Source: Arenicella chitinivorans
GTDB lineage: Bacteria > Pseudomonadota > Gammaproteobacteria > Arenicellales > Arenicellaceae
DNA length: 64,000 bases
Assembly (NCBI RefSeq): GCF_014651515.1
Contig: NZ_BMXA01000003.1
Location: forward strand, 62,001 to 126,000
Reading direction: 5' to 3'
Part shown: positions 42,533-52,378 of the stretch, piece after piece
Numbering within the stretch: position 1 is the stretch's first letter
Layout: the number at the start of each line of letters is the position of its first letter
Notes under the pieces: generated by a model
Database searches by the model: none
Told to the model about the DNA's origin: nothing
Seen by the model: only the letters and a program-made list of their open reading frames with translations
Translations under genes and position numbers: made by a program

Positions 42533-45500
42533 TTAGAATTTAACTTCGATACCAACACGTGCTTCCCAGACTGAGAAGTCAGGAATCAGCACAGTGGTGC
42601 TTGGATCAAGGAAACGTTCATAAACCAATTGACCTTGGTCGTTCACGCTGCTCTCAACCGCTTGCGCATTAACGAAACGTGCGTCGTATTGTGCGCCCCA
42701 GCTTTTGTTCAGCATGTTCAACAGGTTGTTCACCTTGAAATACAAGCTTGGTTTAAAGCCAGCAATGCTTGGCAAATCTTGATCAATACGAAGGTCGATA
42801 CGTGCACTGGCGTCTGATCCAGCTTCGTTTCGGCCAACAAATTGACCGCGAGCCAGACCTTCAGAAGCGATAAACGCATCGAAAGAGGCACGATCAAAGC
42901 TTTCGCCATACAGAACCGCAGTGTCGTTAGTGCGTGGCACGTACAATAATTGACGGCTGCCGAAAGTGTTGTCTTCCAAGCCTTCGTTGCTCATGGTGTA
43001 GCTGGTGCCTTGACCATCTTTCAATACACCGTAGAGTGCAACACGCGTGTTCAAGTCGCTGACCAGGTTGAACTCATGAGTCAATTTCATGGTTAAACGA
43101 TGCTCAACACTGTATTCAGACGTACCGGCTTCAACGTTGTTTGGGTTGTTAGTCGCTACCAGATCAAAGTTAGATCCAGCCACTGACGAGTTCATACCGG
43201 CAACGTCTTCTGCGTTACTGTAGGCATAGCCTAAACTCAGCTCAGCACCGTTCTCGAAAGCTTGACGCAAAGCCACAGACAATGTGTATGAGTCGGCGTC
43301 ATTTTTCGAGTTAGTCAGCATGTAGTTGTCAGCACCACGGTTGGTTGTTGCATAGATCGGCGCACCGAATGCAGTCTGACCAACAACGCTTTGTGCTAGA
43401 TCAACGTAAACTGCTGAGTCACGTTGTTTTGAGTACAACAAATCCAAATCAGCGGTTAGGTCGCCTTTCAATTGGAACGTCGCGCCTAAAGCCAGTTTAA
43501 GTTCATTGGGTTGCTCGTAGTTAGGATCAACCAATGCCAGGCCGCTGGTCGCCGCAGAGTCGGCAGTTGTGCTCGCCACGCCGTCAACCAGTGCTTGTGG
43601 TACGTCGAAACCTGGGCGGCCTTGACCGCTCAGTGGCAAATCAAAGATGGAATCTTCAAACGATTGACGCAACTGAACGTTAGTGATGCCGTCGTTGCTG
43701 TAAGAGTTGGAGATCCAAACATTTGGATTACCGCCTGCGAAGACACCGATACCACCACGCAGAGTTGTGTCGTCAGTGATGTTCCAAGTGAAACCCAATC
43801 GAGGCATCAACAAATCAACACCATCAATGTTGGCGTTGTTGGGAATGCCATTCAGCGCTGTGAACGCTGGGTTGAAGACTGGACGATCATCGATACTGAA
43901 CTTTTCGTAACGCAAGCCACCAACTACGGTCAGGTCAAGATCTGCAAAGAAATACTCGTCCTGAACATACAAAGATTGCTTCGTTGTTGTGAAGTTCGCA
44001 GCCGCGTCATTCGGGTCGTTGGTGCCACCGGCACTACCGTAGTAGATTCGGTCTGGCAGACCAAGTTCGAACTTATCAATACCACTCAGACCACCATCAA
44101 ATGAGTCATCAAAGAAGTCGTATTCACCACCGCGAGAGTGTTGCACGAATAGGTTGAAAACTTCTAACTCATCACGCTCGTAGCCAGCTGTGATCACGTG
44201 ATCACCAACCAGGTACTGCATGTTCAACTTGATCAAATCTGAGTTGTAGTTCAATGCGTTAGATTGACGAGAGTCGTCCGCACCTAGGTAAACCACATCG
44301 CGATCAATGCTGATTTGAAAATCAGCAAATTCACGGTTACCAACAGTAACTTGTGAATCTTCCAGCTCATTTCGACCGATGAACAGCTCAGTTGAGAACG
44401 CATCCGTCCACTGAGAGTTCAGTTTCAGTACGGTTGTGCTCAGATCGCTGCCTTTTTGGTAGTAGTGATTTGAAAACTCAAATTCGAATGGGTCGCCGTC
44501 AGACGCACGATCCTCAAAACCTTCAAATTGGTTGTAAATCAATGACGCGCGGTGTTGGTCATTAATGTCCCAGTCCACACGAGCCAACAGTTTCTCGACA
44601 TCGTTTACACCATCGCCTGGTTGACCACCTGGGTCGTAGCCGTAGATGTTTTGCGCGATGTTGCGAATGCGGTTGTAGTCCGCTTCACTCAACCAGTCGC
44701 GTTGTGTGCCTGTACCGCCGTTATAGCCTTGAGAGATAAAGCGCGGTGACTCTTCTTGTTCATATGCCATGAAAAAGAAGAGTTTGTCCTCGATTAGTGA
44801 GCCGCCCAAAGTGAAACCATAGGTTTCTTCGGTAAAATCGTTATCGCCACCAACTTTGATTTGCTCACCGTCAACGTCGATTCGATCGCCACGCAGGCTG
44901 TCGCCCGAGTATTCATAGAATACGTTGCCGAACCATTCGTTGCTGCCGGACTTGGTTACCGCATTGATCGCACACGCCGAGAAACCACCGTAGGTGACGT
45001 CAAATGGTGCCAGTTCAACAGAAACCTGAGAGATTGCGTCGAATGGAAACGGCTGACCGTTTGCGGTCGCGTAACCATTGTTGTTCAAACCAAAACGGTC
45101 ATTTTGTGACACACCGTCGATCGAGATACCGTTAAAGCGTGGGTTTTTGCCCGCGCAGTTAACACCTGAACCTCGGCTTGAATCGTCTAGGTTGATTCGC
45201 GGGTCGTTGCTGAATACATCTTTGATGTCACGCTCGAATGCAACTGCAGTTTCCAAGTCATATAGCGAGAATACGGCTGACGGGCCAGAGGCAACGTCTT
45301 CCAGACCCAGTGCTTGACCGGTAACCACGACTTCTTCCATCGGCGCATCAGCACCAGCAACAGGAAGGTCGTCGATATTCAGTTGATAGATGTCACCAAG
45401 AGAAATGTTTTCTACAGCCACTGATTTTTGGCCGTTGATGGTAACAAGGAATGGGCCACCAACAACTAAGTTGGAAGCGAAGAAAGTACCAGAATTGTTA

Positions 45501-45697
45501 GAGCTAACGCGACGAGTGGCTCCTGTTCTCTGGTCAGTTACAACGATTTCAGCGTTGCTGACTGGATTCCCATCGGTATCCAACAGCTTGCCTCGGATCG
45601 AGGATGTTGTACTCTGCGCGAGCGCGGCGGCTGAAAATAAGCCGAGCACAACTATGGTTAAGGCTTTAGATAAGCCGGAAGCAAATCTTTGCGACAT
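42533..45697 (-). CDS. TonB-dependent outer-membrane receptor with CarboxypepD_reg-like N-terminal domain
   Basis: 1054 residues. Signal peptide (LFSAAALAQ), then an Ig-like regulatory domain (SIRGKLLDTDGNPVSNAEIV, residues ~32-110). A plug follows (ISIDGVSQNDRFGLNNNGYA, QVSVELAPFDVTYGGFSACA), then a large beta-barrel ending in the C-terminal Phe (VGIEVKF) required for outer-membrane insertion. The layout is Oar-like, as used for large or unusual substrates. It lies between two nupC genes, divergent from the second, so a nucleoside or nucleic-acid breakdown product is a reasonable guess for its cargo; that is inference. Confidence 0.93.
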   Translation of the reverse strand: MSQRFASGLSKALTIVVLGLFSAAALAQSTTSSIRGKLLDTDGNPVSNAEIVVTDQRTGATRRVSSNNSGTFFASNLVVGGPFLVTINGQKSVAVENISLGDIYQLNIDDLPVAGADAPMEEVVVTGQALGLEDVASGPSAVFSLYDLETAVAFERDIKDVFSNDPRINLDDSSRGSGVNCAGKNPRFNGISIDGVSQNDRFGLNNNGYATANGQPFPFDAISQVSVELAPFDVTYGGFSACAINAVTKSGSNEWFGNVFYEYSGDSLRGDRIDVDGEQIKVGGDNDFTEETYGFTLGGSLIEDKLFFFMAYEQEESPRFISQGYNGGTGTQRDWLSEADYNRIRNIAQNIYGYDPGGQPGDGVNDVEKLLARVDWDINDQHRASLIYNQFEGFEDRASDGDPFEFEFSNHYYQKGSDLSTTVLKLNSQWTDAFSTELFIGRNELEDSQVTVGNREFADFQISIDRDVVYLGADDSRQSNALNYNSDLIKLNMQYLVGDHVITAGYERDELEVFNLFVQHSRGGEYDFFDDSFDGGLSGIDKFELGLPDRIYYGSAGGTNDPNDAAANFTTTKQSLYVQDEYFFADLDLTVVGGLRYEKFSIDDRPVFNPAFTALNGIPNNANIDGVDLLMPRLGFTWNITDDTTLRGGIGVFAGGNPNVWISNSYSNDGITNVQLRQSFEDSIFDLPLSGQGRPGFDVPQALVDGVASTTADSAATSGLALVDPNYEQPNELKLALGATFQLKGDLTADLDLLYSKQRDSAVYVDLAQSVVGQTAFGAPIYATTNRGADNYMLTNSKNDADSYTLSVALRQAFENGAELSLGYAYSNAEDVAGMNSSVAGSNFDLVATNNPNNVEAGTSEYSVEHRLTMKLTHEFNLVSDLNTRVALYGVLKDGQGTSYTMSNEGLEDNTFGSRQLLYVPRTNDTAVLYGESFDRASFDAFIASEGLARGQFVGRNEAGSDASARIDLRIDQDLPSIAGFKPSLYFKVNNLLNMLNKSWGAQYDARFVNAQAVESSVNDQGQLVYERFLDPSTTVLIPDFSVWEARVGIEVKF

Positions 45698-45745
45698 GAT
45701 AAGCGACCTCTGGACGGTTATTTGTCCGGTTGCGTTGACGTGAAT

Positions 45746-45793
45746 ACGCTCAAAACTACTGAGCGTGTGAACTAAATTTAACGTGGGCGTTAA
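45746..45793. promoter_or_regulatory. Two adjacent inverted repeats in the TonB receptor/nupC divergent promoter
   Basis: ACGCTCA-N7-TGAGCGT (45746-45766) is a perfect 7-bp dyad. TTAACG-TGGG-CGTTAA (45778-45793) is a perfect 6-bp dyad 11 bp further on. Both lie between the receptor start (45697) and the second nupC (45956). Candidate operator sites for joint control; the cognate regulator is not in the window. Confidence 0.45.
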
Positions 45794-45955
45794 TTGTTGT
45801 TTTTATACAGCGGAAGTGTTGCAGAAAAGTTACAGCGAGTCTAATAACCTGACGTAATAATTAGCATTCCGTTTCCCCTAATTTTGCTTATTTCTTGTTA
45901 GGTCAGCCAAAGCACAGTAAAGTTGCGGCTTATATAACAAAATCCTCGTTCCGAT

Positions 45956-47215
45956 ATGGATTATCTTCCCAATCTTCAGAGTGCGCTAGGGCTGATTGGC
46001 TTTCCGCTGATTGCATTGCTTTTCTGCCGTGGCAAGAAGCGGCTGAATATGCGTTTGTGGCTGGCGGCGGTTGGTTTGCAAATGGCTCTGGCCCTGATTT
46101 TTCTGAAAGTGCCTCTATTTCAAACGATGTTTGGCGTTATGAATAAGGCGGTGTTGGCATTGCAGGCTGCCACCACGGCAGGAACCTCGTTTGTGTTCGG
46201 TTATCTAGGTGGTGCTGCGTTGCCATTTGAGGAGTTGCAACCCGGTTCGAGTTACATTCTTGCCTTTCAGGCATTTCCGCTCATTATTGTTCTTGGGGCA
46301 TTGACCGCGTTGTTGTCACATTGGCGCGTGCTGCCTTGGATTATTGAGGGGTTGGCCAAAATCTTTTCGCGCACGCTTAATATAGGTGGCGCAGTAGCGC
46401 TTTCAGGTGGTGCAAATATCTTTATCGGCATGGTCGAAGCGCCTTTATTCATCCGTAATAGTATCAAGCAGCTCTCTCGTTCTGAGTTATTTATGGTGAT
46501 GACTCTTGGTATGTCAACGGTGGCAGGTACGGTGTTGGTGCTGTACTCAACGTTTTTGAATCAGGTGATTTCGGATGCGGTCGGTCATATTTTGACCGCC
46601 TCAATTATGAGTGTGCCCGCTGCGGTCATGATTTCTCTGACCATGATTCCGCAGGATGGTGAGCCCACATCGTCGGATGCGGAAGTGGCGTTTGATTATT
46701 CTGGACCTATGGATGCTATTACGCAAGGTGCCGTCAGCGCCATGCAAATGATGTTGGGTATTCTGGCCTTAATTATTACCTTTATCGCGTTGGTGACACT
46801 GACCAATTCGATCCTTGATTTGCTGCCCAACGTCGGTGGCACGGCTTTGTCGCTAGAGCGTATTTTAGGCTGGATTATGGCACCGTTGTGTTGGTTGATG
46901 GGCATACCTTGGGAGGAAGCAACTTCCGCTGGCACTTTGATGGGCGTAAAGACGGTTTTCAACGAGTTCTTAGCGTTTATTCAGCAAAGTCAGTTGCCAG
47001 CAGACACCTTAAGTCCACGCAGTGATTTGATTATTACTTACGCGCTGTGTGGATTTGCCAACTTTGGCAGTCTCGGGATTCTGATTGGTGGTTTGTCGGC
47101 CATGGCCCCGGAACGTCGTAAGGAAATCACGCAGATGGGACTTCTAAGTATCGTTAGCGGCACGCTGGCGACGTGCATGACGGCCAGCGTGATTGGCGTA
47201 TTGACGGTGGTTTAG
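45956..47215 (+). CDS. nupC: CNT-family nucleoside transporter, second copy
   Basis: 419 residues, about ten transmembrane helices. It shows the CNT pattern GMVEAPLFIRNSIKQ, MSTVAGTVLVLYS, PWEEATSAGTLMGVKTVFNE and CGFANFGSLGILIGG. It has Val where the first copy has QTEAP, so nucleoside specificity may differ. It is divergent from the TonB receptor with paired inverted repeats between, and convergent with the AGCS symporter gene. No strong ribosome site is visible before the ATG. Confidence 0.92.
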   Translation: MDYLPNLQSALGLIGFPLIALLFCRGKKRLNMRLWLAAVGLQMALALIFLKVPLFQTMFGVMNKAVLALQAATTAGTSFVFGYLGGAALPFEELQPGSSYILAFQAFPLIIVLGALTALLSHWRVLPWIIEGLAKIFSRTLNIGGAVALSGGANIFIGMVEAPLFIRNSIKQLSRSELFMVMTLGMSTVAGTVLVLYSTFLNQVISDAVGHILTASIMSVPAAVMISLTMIPQDGEPTSSDAEVAFDYSGPMDAITQGAVSAMQMMLGILALIITFIALVTLTNSILDLLPNVGGTALSLERILGWIMAPLCWLMGIPWEEATSAGTLMGVKTVFNEFLAFIQQSQLPADTLSPRSDLIITYALCGFANFGSLGILIGGLSAMAPERRKEITQMGLLSIVSGTLATCMTASVIGVLTVV

Positions 47216-47225
47216 CGGATCTTTC

Positions 47226-48629
47226 TTACCAGATGCCCGGTTCAACATTACCTTGAACTGGGCAATTGTCTTTACTAAAGCTGGGTGTTTTGCCGGCTTG
47301 TCGCTGGCGGAAATAATCTTTGCTAACGGCTGTGATCGTTGGTGTTAACAAAATCAGCGCGGTCACATTCACCACGGTCATTAATCCAAGTGCCATATCC
47401 GCTGCGCCCCAGACTTCTTTTAGGCTCGCGTTCGATCCCCAGAACACCATAGTTAAATATGCGATTGTGTAGCCAATATTCCCAGCTTTAGTATCGAGAT
47501 TAAAGATGCGCAAATTGCTTTGGGCATAGGCGTAATTTGCGACCACCGAGGTAAACGCAAATAGGCTGATTGCAATCGAGACGAAGTGGAGTCCAAAGCC
47601 GCCAATATGGTGTGTCATGGCATCTTGGGTAAGTCGGATGCCGGTCATTTCGCCGCTGCCGCTGGTGCCGGCGAGCAGGATGATTAAGGCGGTGCATGTG
47701 CAGAGTACTAGCGTATCGAAGAAGACACCGAGCATTTGGATATACCCCTGGGTCGCTGGATGGTTGGGTCTTGGCGACGCACCGGCTGCAGCGTGTGGTG
47801 CGCTACCGGACCCTGCTTCATTTGAATACAAGCCACGCTGGATGCCCGCTTTGATCGCGGCACCTAATGCCCCGGCACCGGCTTCCTGCAATCCAAACGC
47901 CGATTGCACGATCTGCATCAGCATGTCAGGCACCAGTTGATAGTTCATGATGGTAATCGCTAATGCGGTGATGACATAGAGCACACCCATCACGGGTACC
48001 ACTAACTCAGCGAACCGAGCGATCTTACGCAGGCCGCCAATGACAATCAGACCGGCGGCGACGGTGATAATCAAGCCAGAGTAGTGAGTTTTGATGGTGT
48101 ACGCATTGTTTAATGCATCAGTAATAGTGTTGGCCTGCATCGCGCTGAAGAACAGTCCGTAACCGAGAAATAAGCAAACGGAAAACAGGATCGCGAGCCA
48201 GCGAGAACCGAGTCCCATTTGAATGTAGTAGGCTGGACCGCCTCGAAACTCTTTGTGGCTATCGCGCACCTTATAGACCTGGGCCAACACACTCTCAGCA
48301 AACCCGGTCGCCATACCCAGTAGCGCTATTATCCACATCCAGAATACGGCACCGGGTCCACCGACGGAAATAGCCATGGCCACACCGGCCAAATTCCCAG
48401 TGCCGACGCGCGCCGACAGACTGGTGCACAACGCCTGAAACGAACTGATCCCGTTTTGATCGTCCTGCGTGCTGCCGCGAATTAGGGTGAACATATGGCC
48501 GAAATGGCGAAACTGCACGGCACCGAGTCGAACGGTGAACCAGAGGCCAGCAAGTACCAGCAAAACAATCAGTACCTGCCACTGGCCCCAGAGGACATCA
48601 TTGATAAAGGTTATCAGGTCGTTAAGCAT
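47226..48629 (-). CDS. AGCS-family sodium:alanine/glycine symporter
   Basis: 467 residues, about eleven transmembrane segments. Signature RVGTGNLAGVAMAISVGGPG near residue 75, followed by FWMWIIALLGMATGF, KEFRGGPAYYIQ and YSNEAGSGSAPHAAA, all typical of the AlsT/DagA (AGCS) family. It imports alanine or glycine with sodium. It is a single gene, convergent with nupC (10-bp gap) and divergent from the DUF6279 lipoprotein. I see no glycine riboswitch in the 142-bp upstream region. Confidence 0.94.
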   Translation of the reverse strand: MLNDLITFINDVLWGQWQVLIVLLVLAGLWFTVRLGAVQFRHFGHMFTLIRGSTQDDQNGISSFQALCTSLSARVGTGNLAGVAMAISVGGPGAVFWMWIIALLGMATGFAESVLAQVYKVRDSHKEFRGGPAYYIQMGLGSRWLAILFSVCLFLGYGLFFSAMQANTITDALNNAYTIKTHYSGLIITVAAGLIVIGGLRKIARFAELVVPVMGVLYVITALAITIMNYQLVPDMLMQIVQSAFGLQEAGAGALGAAIKAGIQRGLYSNEAGSGSAPHAAAGASPRPNHPATQGYIQMLGVFFDTLVLCTCTALIILLAGTSGSGEMTGIRLTQDAMTHHIGGFGLHFVSIAISLFAFTSVVANYAYAQSNLRIFNLDTKAGNIGYTIAYLTMVFWGSNASLKEVWGAADMALGLMTVVNVTALILLTPTITAVSKDYFRQRQAGKTPSFSKDNCPVQGNVEPGIW

Positions 48630-48771
48630 GAAGATGGTGGGTCCTCGTTGGTAGCGTCATAGCGAGCATGATAACGCGAGCAGCAATCCACAACAATTTT
48701 GCTCTCAAAATGGAGATTACGAGTTGATCAAACTTCAATGCGTCGTCACACTGCAGTGCTAGGATCGCCCT

Positions 48772-49695
48772 ATGAATACGTATCGAGTTTGTTTTGTTGC
48801 CGGCTTGGTGTTGGTGCTTACTGGCTGTGGCGTGGCCGAGTTTCTAATTAAGCGCACGATCAGTAACTTAGAGCAAAAAGTGGCTACAGAGATCAAGGAT
48901 TACGCCGATTTTACGCCAGCACAAGAGCGGCATATCGACCAAATCGCTTATCGCATCGCGAGTCGAATTCGTGGTGAACGATTGCCTTTACTGGTGCAGC
49001 ACTTGGAGTTACTAGCGAGTGAAATTGAACAAGAACAGCGTATTAGTGCGGATGCATGGCGTACTCTGACTTTATTTCTCGAGTCGCCTGTCGCTCTGTC
49101 AGACAAGCCCGACTTAATCCATTTGATTGCCGATCTGACGTATGACATGACACAGGAACAACGGGACTCAACCATTACAAACGTCGAGCAGATGTATGAA
49201 AAACGCCTTGAAAATTTGCAAGCGAGTAGTCCAGATGACCGGAACGATAAAATACTCAAAATGACTCGCAGAGCGTTTAATGAGCTGGGTTTATCTCGCA
49301 GTCGCGCACAGTGGAAGTCGGCTCGTGAATTTTTGAGCGCGCGCGAAAGCTATCTGCCGCTCGAAATAGAAGCGGCGCAACGAAATTATGAGCGTTTTAT
49401 TGGGTTGCTGCGTACCAGAGGCGACTCGCGCCAGGCATACCGGCGCGATTTTCTCGACGCGTGGCGGTTGGCAGAGCAACCTTATGTAAAAAGAGCGCCA
49501 GCGACTTGGCAAAAAAACTTTTTGGTCAGTCACGAGATGGTGAGCCGTTTGCTGCAAGACGTCGACGTTGATGAGGCACAGGAAGCCGCGTATGAATTGC
49601 GTGAGTATGCGGCGTTGTTGACCGAATTGTCGTGGACATCAGGTCAGGCCGAACTCACGTTTGCCGACGCAGATTGTGCTTCAGGGTGTTTGTAA
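48772..49695 (+). CDS. DUF6279-type lipoprotein
   Basis: 307 residues with a lipobox LTGC (Cys19) and a wholly helical body. Landmarks are FLIKRTISNLEQKV, DYADFTPAQERHIDQIAYRI and YDMTQEQRDSTI, which I associate with DUF6279, an uncharacterised envelope lipoprotein family. Residue +2 is Gly, compatible with the outer membrane. The last 15 bases overlap tail-to-tail with the convergent TAXI gene. The function is unknown. Confidence 0.75.
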   Translation: MNTYRVCFVAGLVLVLTGCGVAEFLIKRTISNLEQKVATEIKDYADFTPAQERHIDQIAYRIASRIRGERLPLLVQHLELLASEIEQEQRISADAWRTLTLFLESPVALSDKPDLIHLIADLTYDMTQEQRDSTITNVEQMYEKRLENLQASSPDDRNDKILKMTRRAFNELGLSRSRAQWKSAREFLSARESYLPLEIEAAQRNYERFIGLLRTRGDSRQAYRRDFLDAWRLAEQPYVKRAPATWQKNFLVSHEMVSRLLQDVDVDEAQEAAYELREYAALLTELSWTSGQAELTFADADCASGCL

Positions 49696-50769
49696 GCTGA
49701 CTTGGTTGGCGCTGGTGTCGCTTTTTAGTAGACCCGCTTCGCGAAAATAACGTATAGCGCCCTCATGCAGTGGGATCTGCGGATTACGCGGCACCATTTC
49801 TTGTTTCACCAGTGCCTCGAATGCCGGATGCATCTTCTGCATCGAGTCGAGGTTTTCGAACACATCTTTCACGATATGGTAGATCGTGTCCTCCGAGGTC
49901 GCGGTCGACGCGATTAAGGCCGCACGGACACCGAGTGTGTCCGTGTCGCGATTTACGCCGCGATAAATTCCACTTGCGATCCGCATTCGCTGGTAGTAAC
50001 TGTGCTGTGCGACCAGTGAATTAACCGCCTCTTGTGACACGGAAATCAGTTTGATCTTGCAGCTATCGGCAGCTTCAGTGATCGAACCAGCAGGATGACC
50101 AACTGTATACACGAAGGCGTCAATCGCGTCATCACACAGTGCCCGAGCATGATGGATAGCAGTCAATTCATGAACTTCGTCAAAATCCTCCATCTGCCAA
50201 CCTTTGGCCGTCATTAACGCCTGCATAGTTTGCCGTTGGCCGGAGCCGGGCCTTCCGATGCTAACGCGTTTGCCTTTAAGATCATCAAAGGTTTGGATGC
50301 CAGAGCGTTCTGAAACCACCACCGTAAATGGTTCAACATGCAGATTGAACAGGGTGCGAAGATGACGATTCGCTGGCATGTCGGCAAACACGTCAGTGCC
50401 GTTATAGGCATGAAACTGAGTGTCCGATTGCGCGATGGCGAGATCAATGTCGCCGCTGCCCAAGGTGTTTAAGTTCGCGACGGAGCCTCGTGTGCTCTCA
50501 ACCGAACAGCGAATACCTTGTTGTTTGCGATAGCGATTGACGATGCGGCAGATGGCGCTGCCAGCAGGGTAATAAATGCCAGATAAACCGCCAGTTCCAA
50601 CAATCAGAAACTCGGGCTTAGGTTTGGCATTTGTCGGTCCTACAAATACCAGACACAGGCTGAAGACCAGAAGCCAGGTGCGAGTTGTCTGAGTCACCAC
50701 CAACGTGTGCCCCAGCCAACTCTTGGCTAGGCGGTGCAGTATGGTTGATGTATTGGCGGGCTTGGTCAT
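49681..50769 (-). CDS. TAXI-family TRAP transporter solute-binding protein
   Basis: 362 residues. Signal peptide, then EFLIVGTGGLSGIYYPAGSA and RGSVANLNTLGSGDIDLAIAQSD, the ligand-site blocks of TAXI proteins, with KGKRVSIGRPGSGQRQTMQAL later. Periplasmic binding proteins of this group feed TRAP permeases, often for glutamate-like or dicarboxylate solutes. No DctQ/M permease gene is adjacent, so the partner must be elsewhere or the protein acts as a sensor ligand-binder. The 3' end overlaps the DUF6279 gene by 15 bp. Confidence 0.9.
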   Translation of the reverse strand: MTKPANTSTILHRLAKSWLGHTLVVTQTTRTWLLVFSLCLVFVGPTNAKPKPEFLIVGTGGLSGIYYPAGSAICRIVNRYRKQQGIRCSVESTRGSVANLNTLGSGDIDLAIAQSDTQFHAYNGTDVFADMPANRHLRTLFNLHVEPFTVVVSERSGIQTFDDLKGKRVSIGRPGSGQRQTMQALMTAKGWQMEDFDEVHELTAIHHARALCDDAIDAFVYTVGHPAGSITEAADSCKIKLISVSQEAVNSLVAQHSYYQRMRIASGIYRGVNRDTDTLGVRAALIASTATSEDTIYHIVKDVFENLDSMQKMHPAFEALVKQEMVPRNPQIPLHEGAIRYFREAGLLKSDTSANQVSLQTP

Positions 50770-50936
50770 CGGAATTCAGTGCGCAGGCGCGACATGCGTG
50801 TCTGTGTCTTTCATTGTGAGGTATAGCACGCGTGACGGTGGCTGACAATGTGACAAAATTAATGATTGTGTACTGCTGCACAACATGGCTATGGTCCGCA
50901 CGCTCGGCAAGTGGCTACTACGGTAGCCGACAGCAC

Positions 50937-52265
50937 TTACCTGAGACGTTTTAGATGCGGCGTGATCAGAGCATTCACGTTGACTCTAGCACCTAGCCGG
51001 GTAGCCAGCATAAACACGCCACCGAGCTTACGGTGTAAGTACAAGATGTCGGTCGGCGGAGTCTGCCAGAACTCTTTAAATCCGTACACGGCTTCCGTCA
51101 TTTCTGATAACCGATCAGACAAGCGGGCGGTGGTAAAGTCGTACACGCCGTCATAGGCCAGAGGCTCAAGCGCAACCCGAAAAACCTCAACTAGAAAACG
51201 CTGATACTGATCACTGGCCGTGCTGGCCTGATAGCCGAGGCGATCTGCGGCTGCGATAATTTGTGTCGGATTGTCGGCTAACACCGCCCGAAGTAATCGC
51301 TTATAGTTACTCGAAAATTGCTTGCTGAAGTGGCGCGTGGCACCGAAGTCCAGCAGCACGATCTTCCTGCTGCTGGATTGGTAACGATAGTTGGCGAAAT
51401 TGGCATCGGTCTGCATCATGCGCAATTCAAAAGCTTCGTCAAAGGTCAGAGCAAACAGCTTTTGCACCATGAGGTCCAAGTCGGACGGGTCGAGGTCCGT
51501 GAGTGCCTCAATCGGTGCGGAGTCGATGTATTCCATGGCCAGCACGTTTGCAGTACTCAGTTCGGTATACAGCTTGGGAACCAGGTAGTCGTTATGCGTG
51601 CCAAACAGGGTGTAGAAACTCTGTAGATGATCGGCCTCGAGTCGGTAGTCGGCTTCTTCGTGCAGTTGTGCTTTGGCATCCTTGAGCAAAGGCGCGATAT
51701 CCATGTGCTTGGGCAGCAAATTGGTGACACGCAGCAGCGCAGCAATATTATCGACATCGCTGTCGATGCTCTCAGCCACGCCTGGATACTGGATCTTTAA
51801 TGCAATTTCCTCACCATTCAAGGTCGTGGCGCGGTGTACCTGACCGATTGAAGCGGCGGCCAGCGGTTCATAATCAAAATCTGCAAAGCGCTGTTGCCAC
51901 TGTTCGCCGTAGGCCGTGTGAAGTTGTGCTTCAAGTTGAGACCGCGGCATGGTGAAGGCTTTATCGCGTAACTGAGCCAAAATGTCCGACAGCTCTTTAG
52001 GTAGATACTCGCTGGTTTCCATTGAAAGTAGCTGACCAACCTTCATGGCTGCGCCACGCATGGTTGATAATTGTTTCGCTACGCGTTTGGCATTCGATGG
52101 CGTCAACAACATTTGGCTCATTTTAGGACGATTTCCCTGACTAAGTTGGCGTGCGCCTTCACTTAGCATGCCGGCTGCAACGCCGCCAGCCATACGAGCC
52201 ACACGACTAAAACGGCCGAAGCGTGATTTGGGAATTGCCTTTGATTTCGGTTTGTCCTTACTCAT
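50937..52265 (-). CDS. ABC1/UbiB-family atypical kinase
   Basis: 442 residues. The family marker KxGQ is present as AMKVGQLLSM, followed by the Ala-rich loop AAASIGQVHRA, the Lys strand EIALKIQYPGV, the ExD-type helix, and the metal-binding ILLDFGATRHF motif (as IVLLDFGATR). The catalytic-loop segment is MQTDANFANY rather than the common HPDPGN, as in some ADCK-type members. These proteins support coenzyme Q synthesis or lipid homeostasis through ATPase activity. It has no ubiquinone genes around it; single gene, divergent from ggt. Confidence 0.88.
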   Translation of the reverse strand: MSKDKPKSKAIPKSRFGRFSRVARMAGGVAAGMLSEGARQLSQGNRPKMSQMLLTPSNAKRVAKQLSTMRGAAMKVGQLLSMETSEYLPKELSDILAQLRDKAFTMPRSQLEAQLHTAYGEQWQQRFADFDYEPLAAASIGQVHRATTLNGEEIALKIQYPGVAESIDSDVDNIAALLRVTNLLPKHMDIAPLLKDAKAQLHEEADYRLEADHLQSFYTLFGTHNDYLVPKLYTELSTANVLAMEYIDSAPIEALTDLDPSDLDLMVQKLFALTFDEAFELRMMQTDANFANYRYQSSSRKIVLLDFGATRHFSKQFSSNYKRLLRAVLADNPTQIIAAADRLGYQASTASDQYQRFLVEVFRVALEPLAYDGVYDFTTARLSDRLSEMTEAVYGFKEFWQTPPTDILYLHRKLGGVFMLATRLGARVNVNALITPHLKRLR

Positions 52266-52378
52266 GTATGCAGTTTAACTCAGGCGGTCGTTGTTGGATG
52301 TGTAAATGCGCTGAGGCGTCACACAAGCGGACCGAAACGAGTACAATAACCGAATTGCAAATACCCAAAGAGAGAGCC

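Noticed and set aside
43511-44104. 197-codon frame opposite the TonB receptor gene
   Set aside because: Antisense shadow of a long, well-supported receptor gene; no motifs.
48630-48771. Glycine riboswitch upstream of the AGCS symporter
   Set aside because: The 142-bp region shows none of the conserved glycine-aptamer segments on reading.
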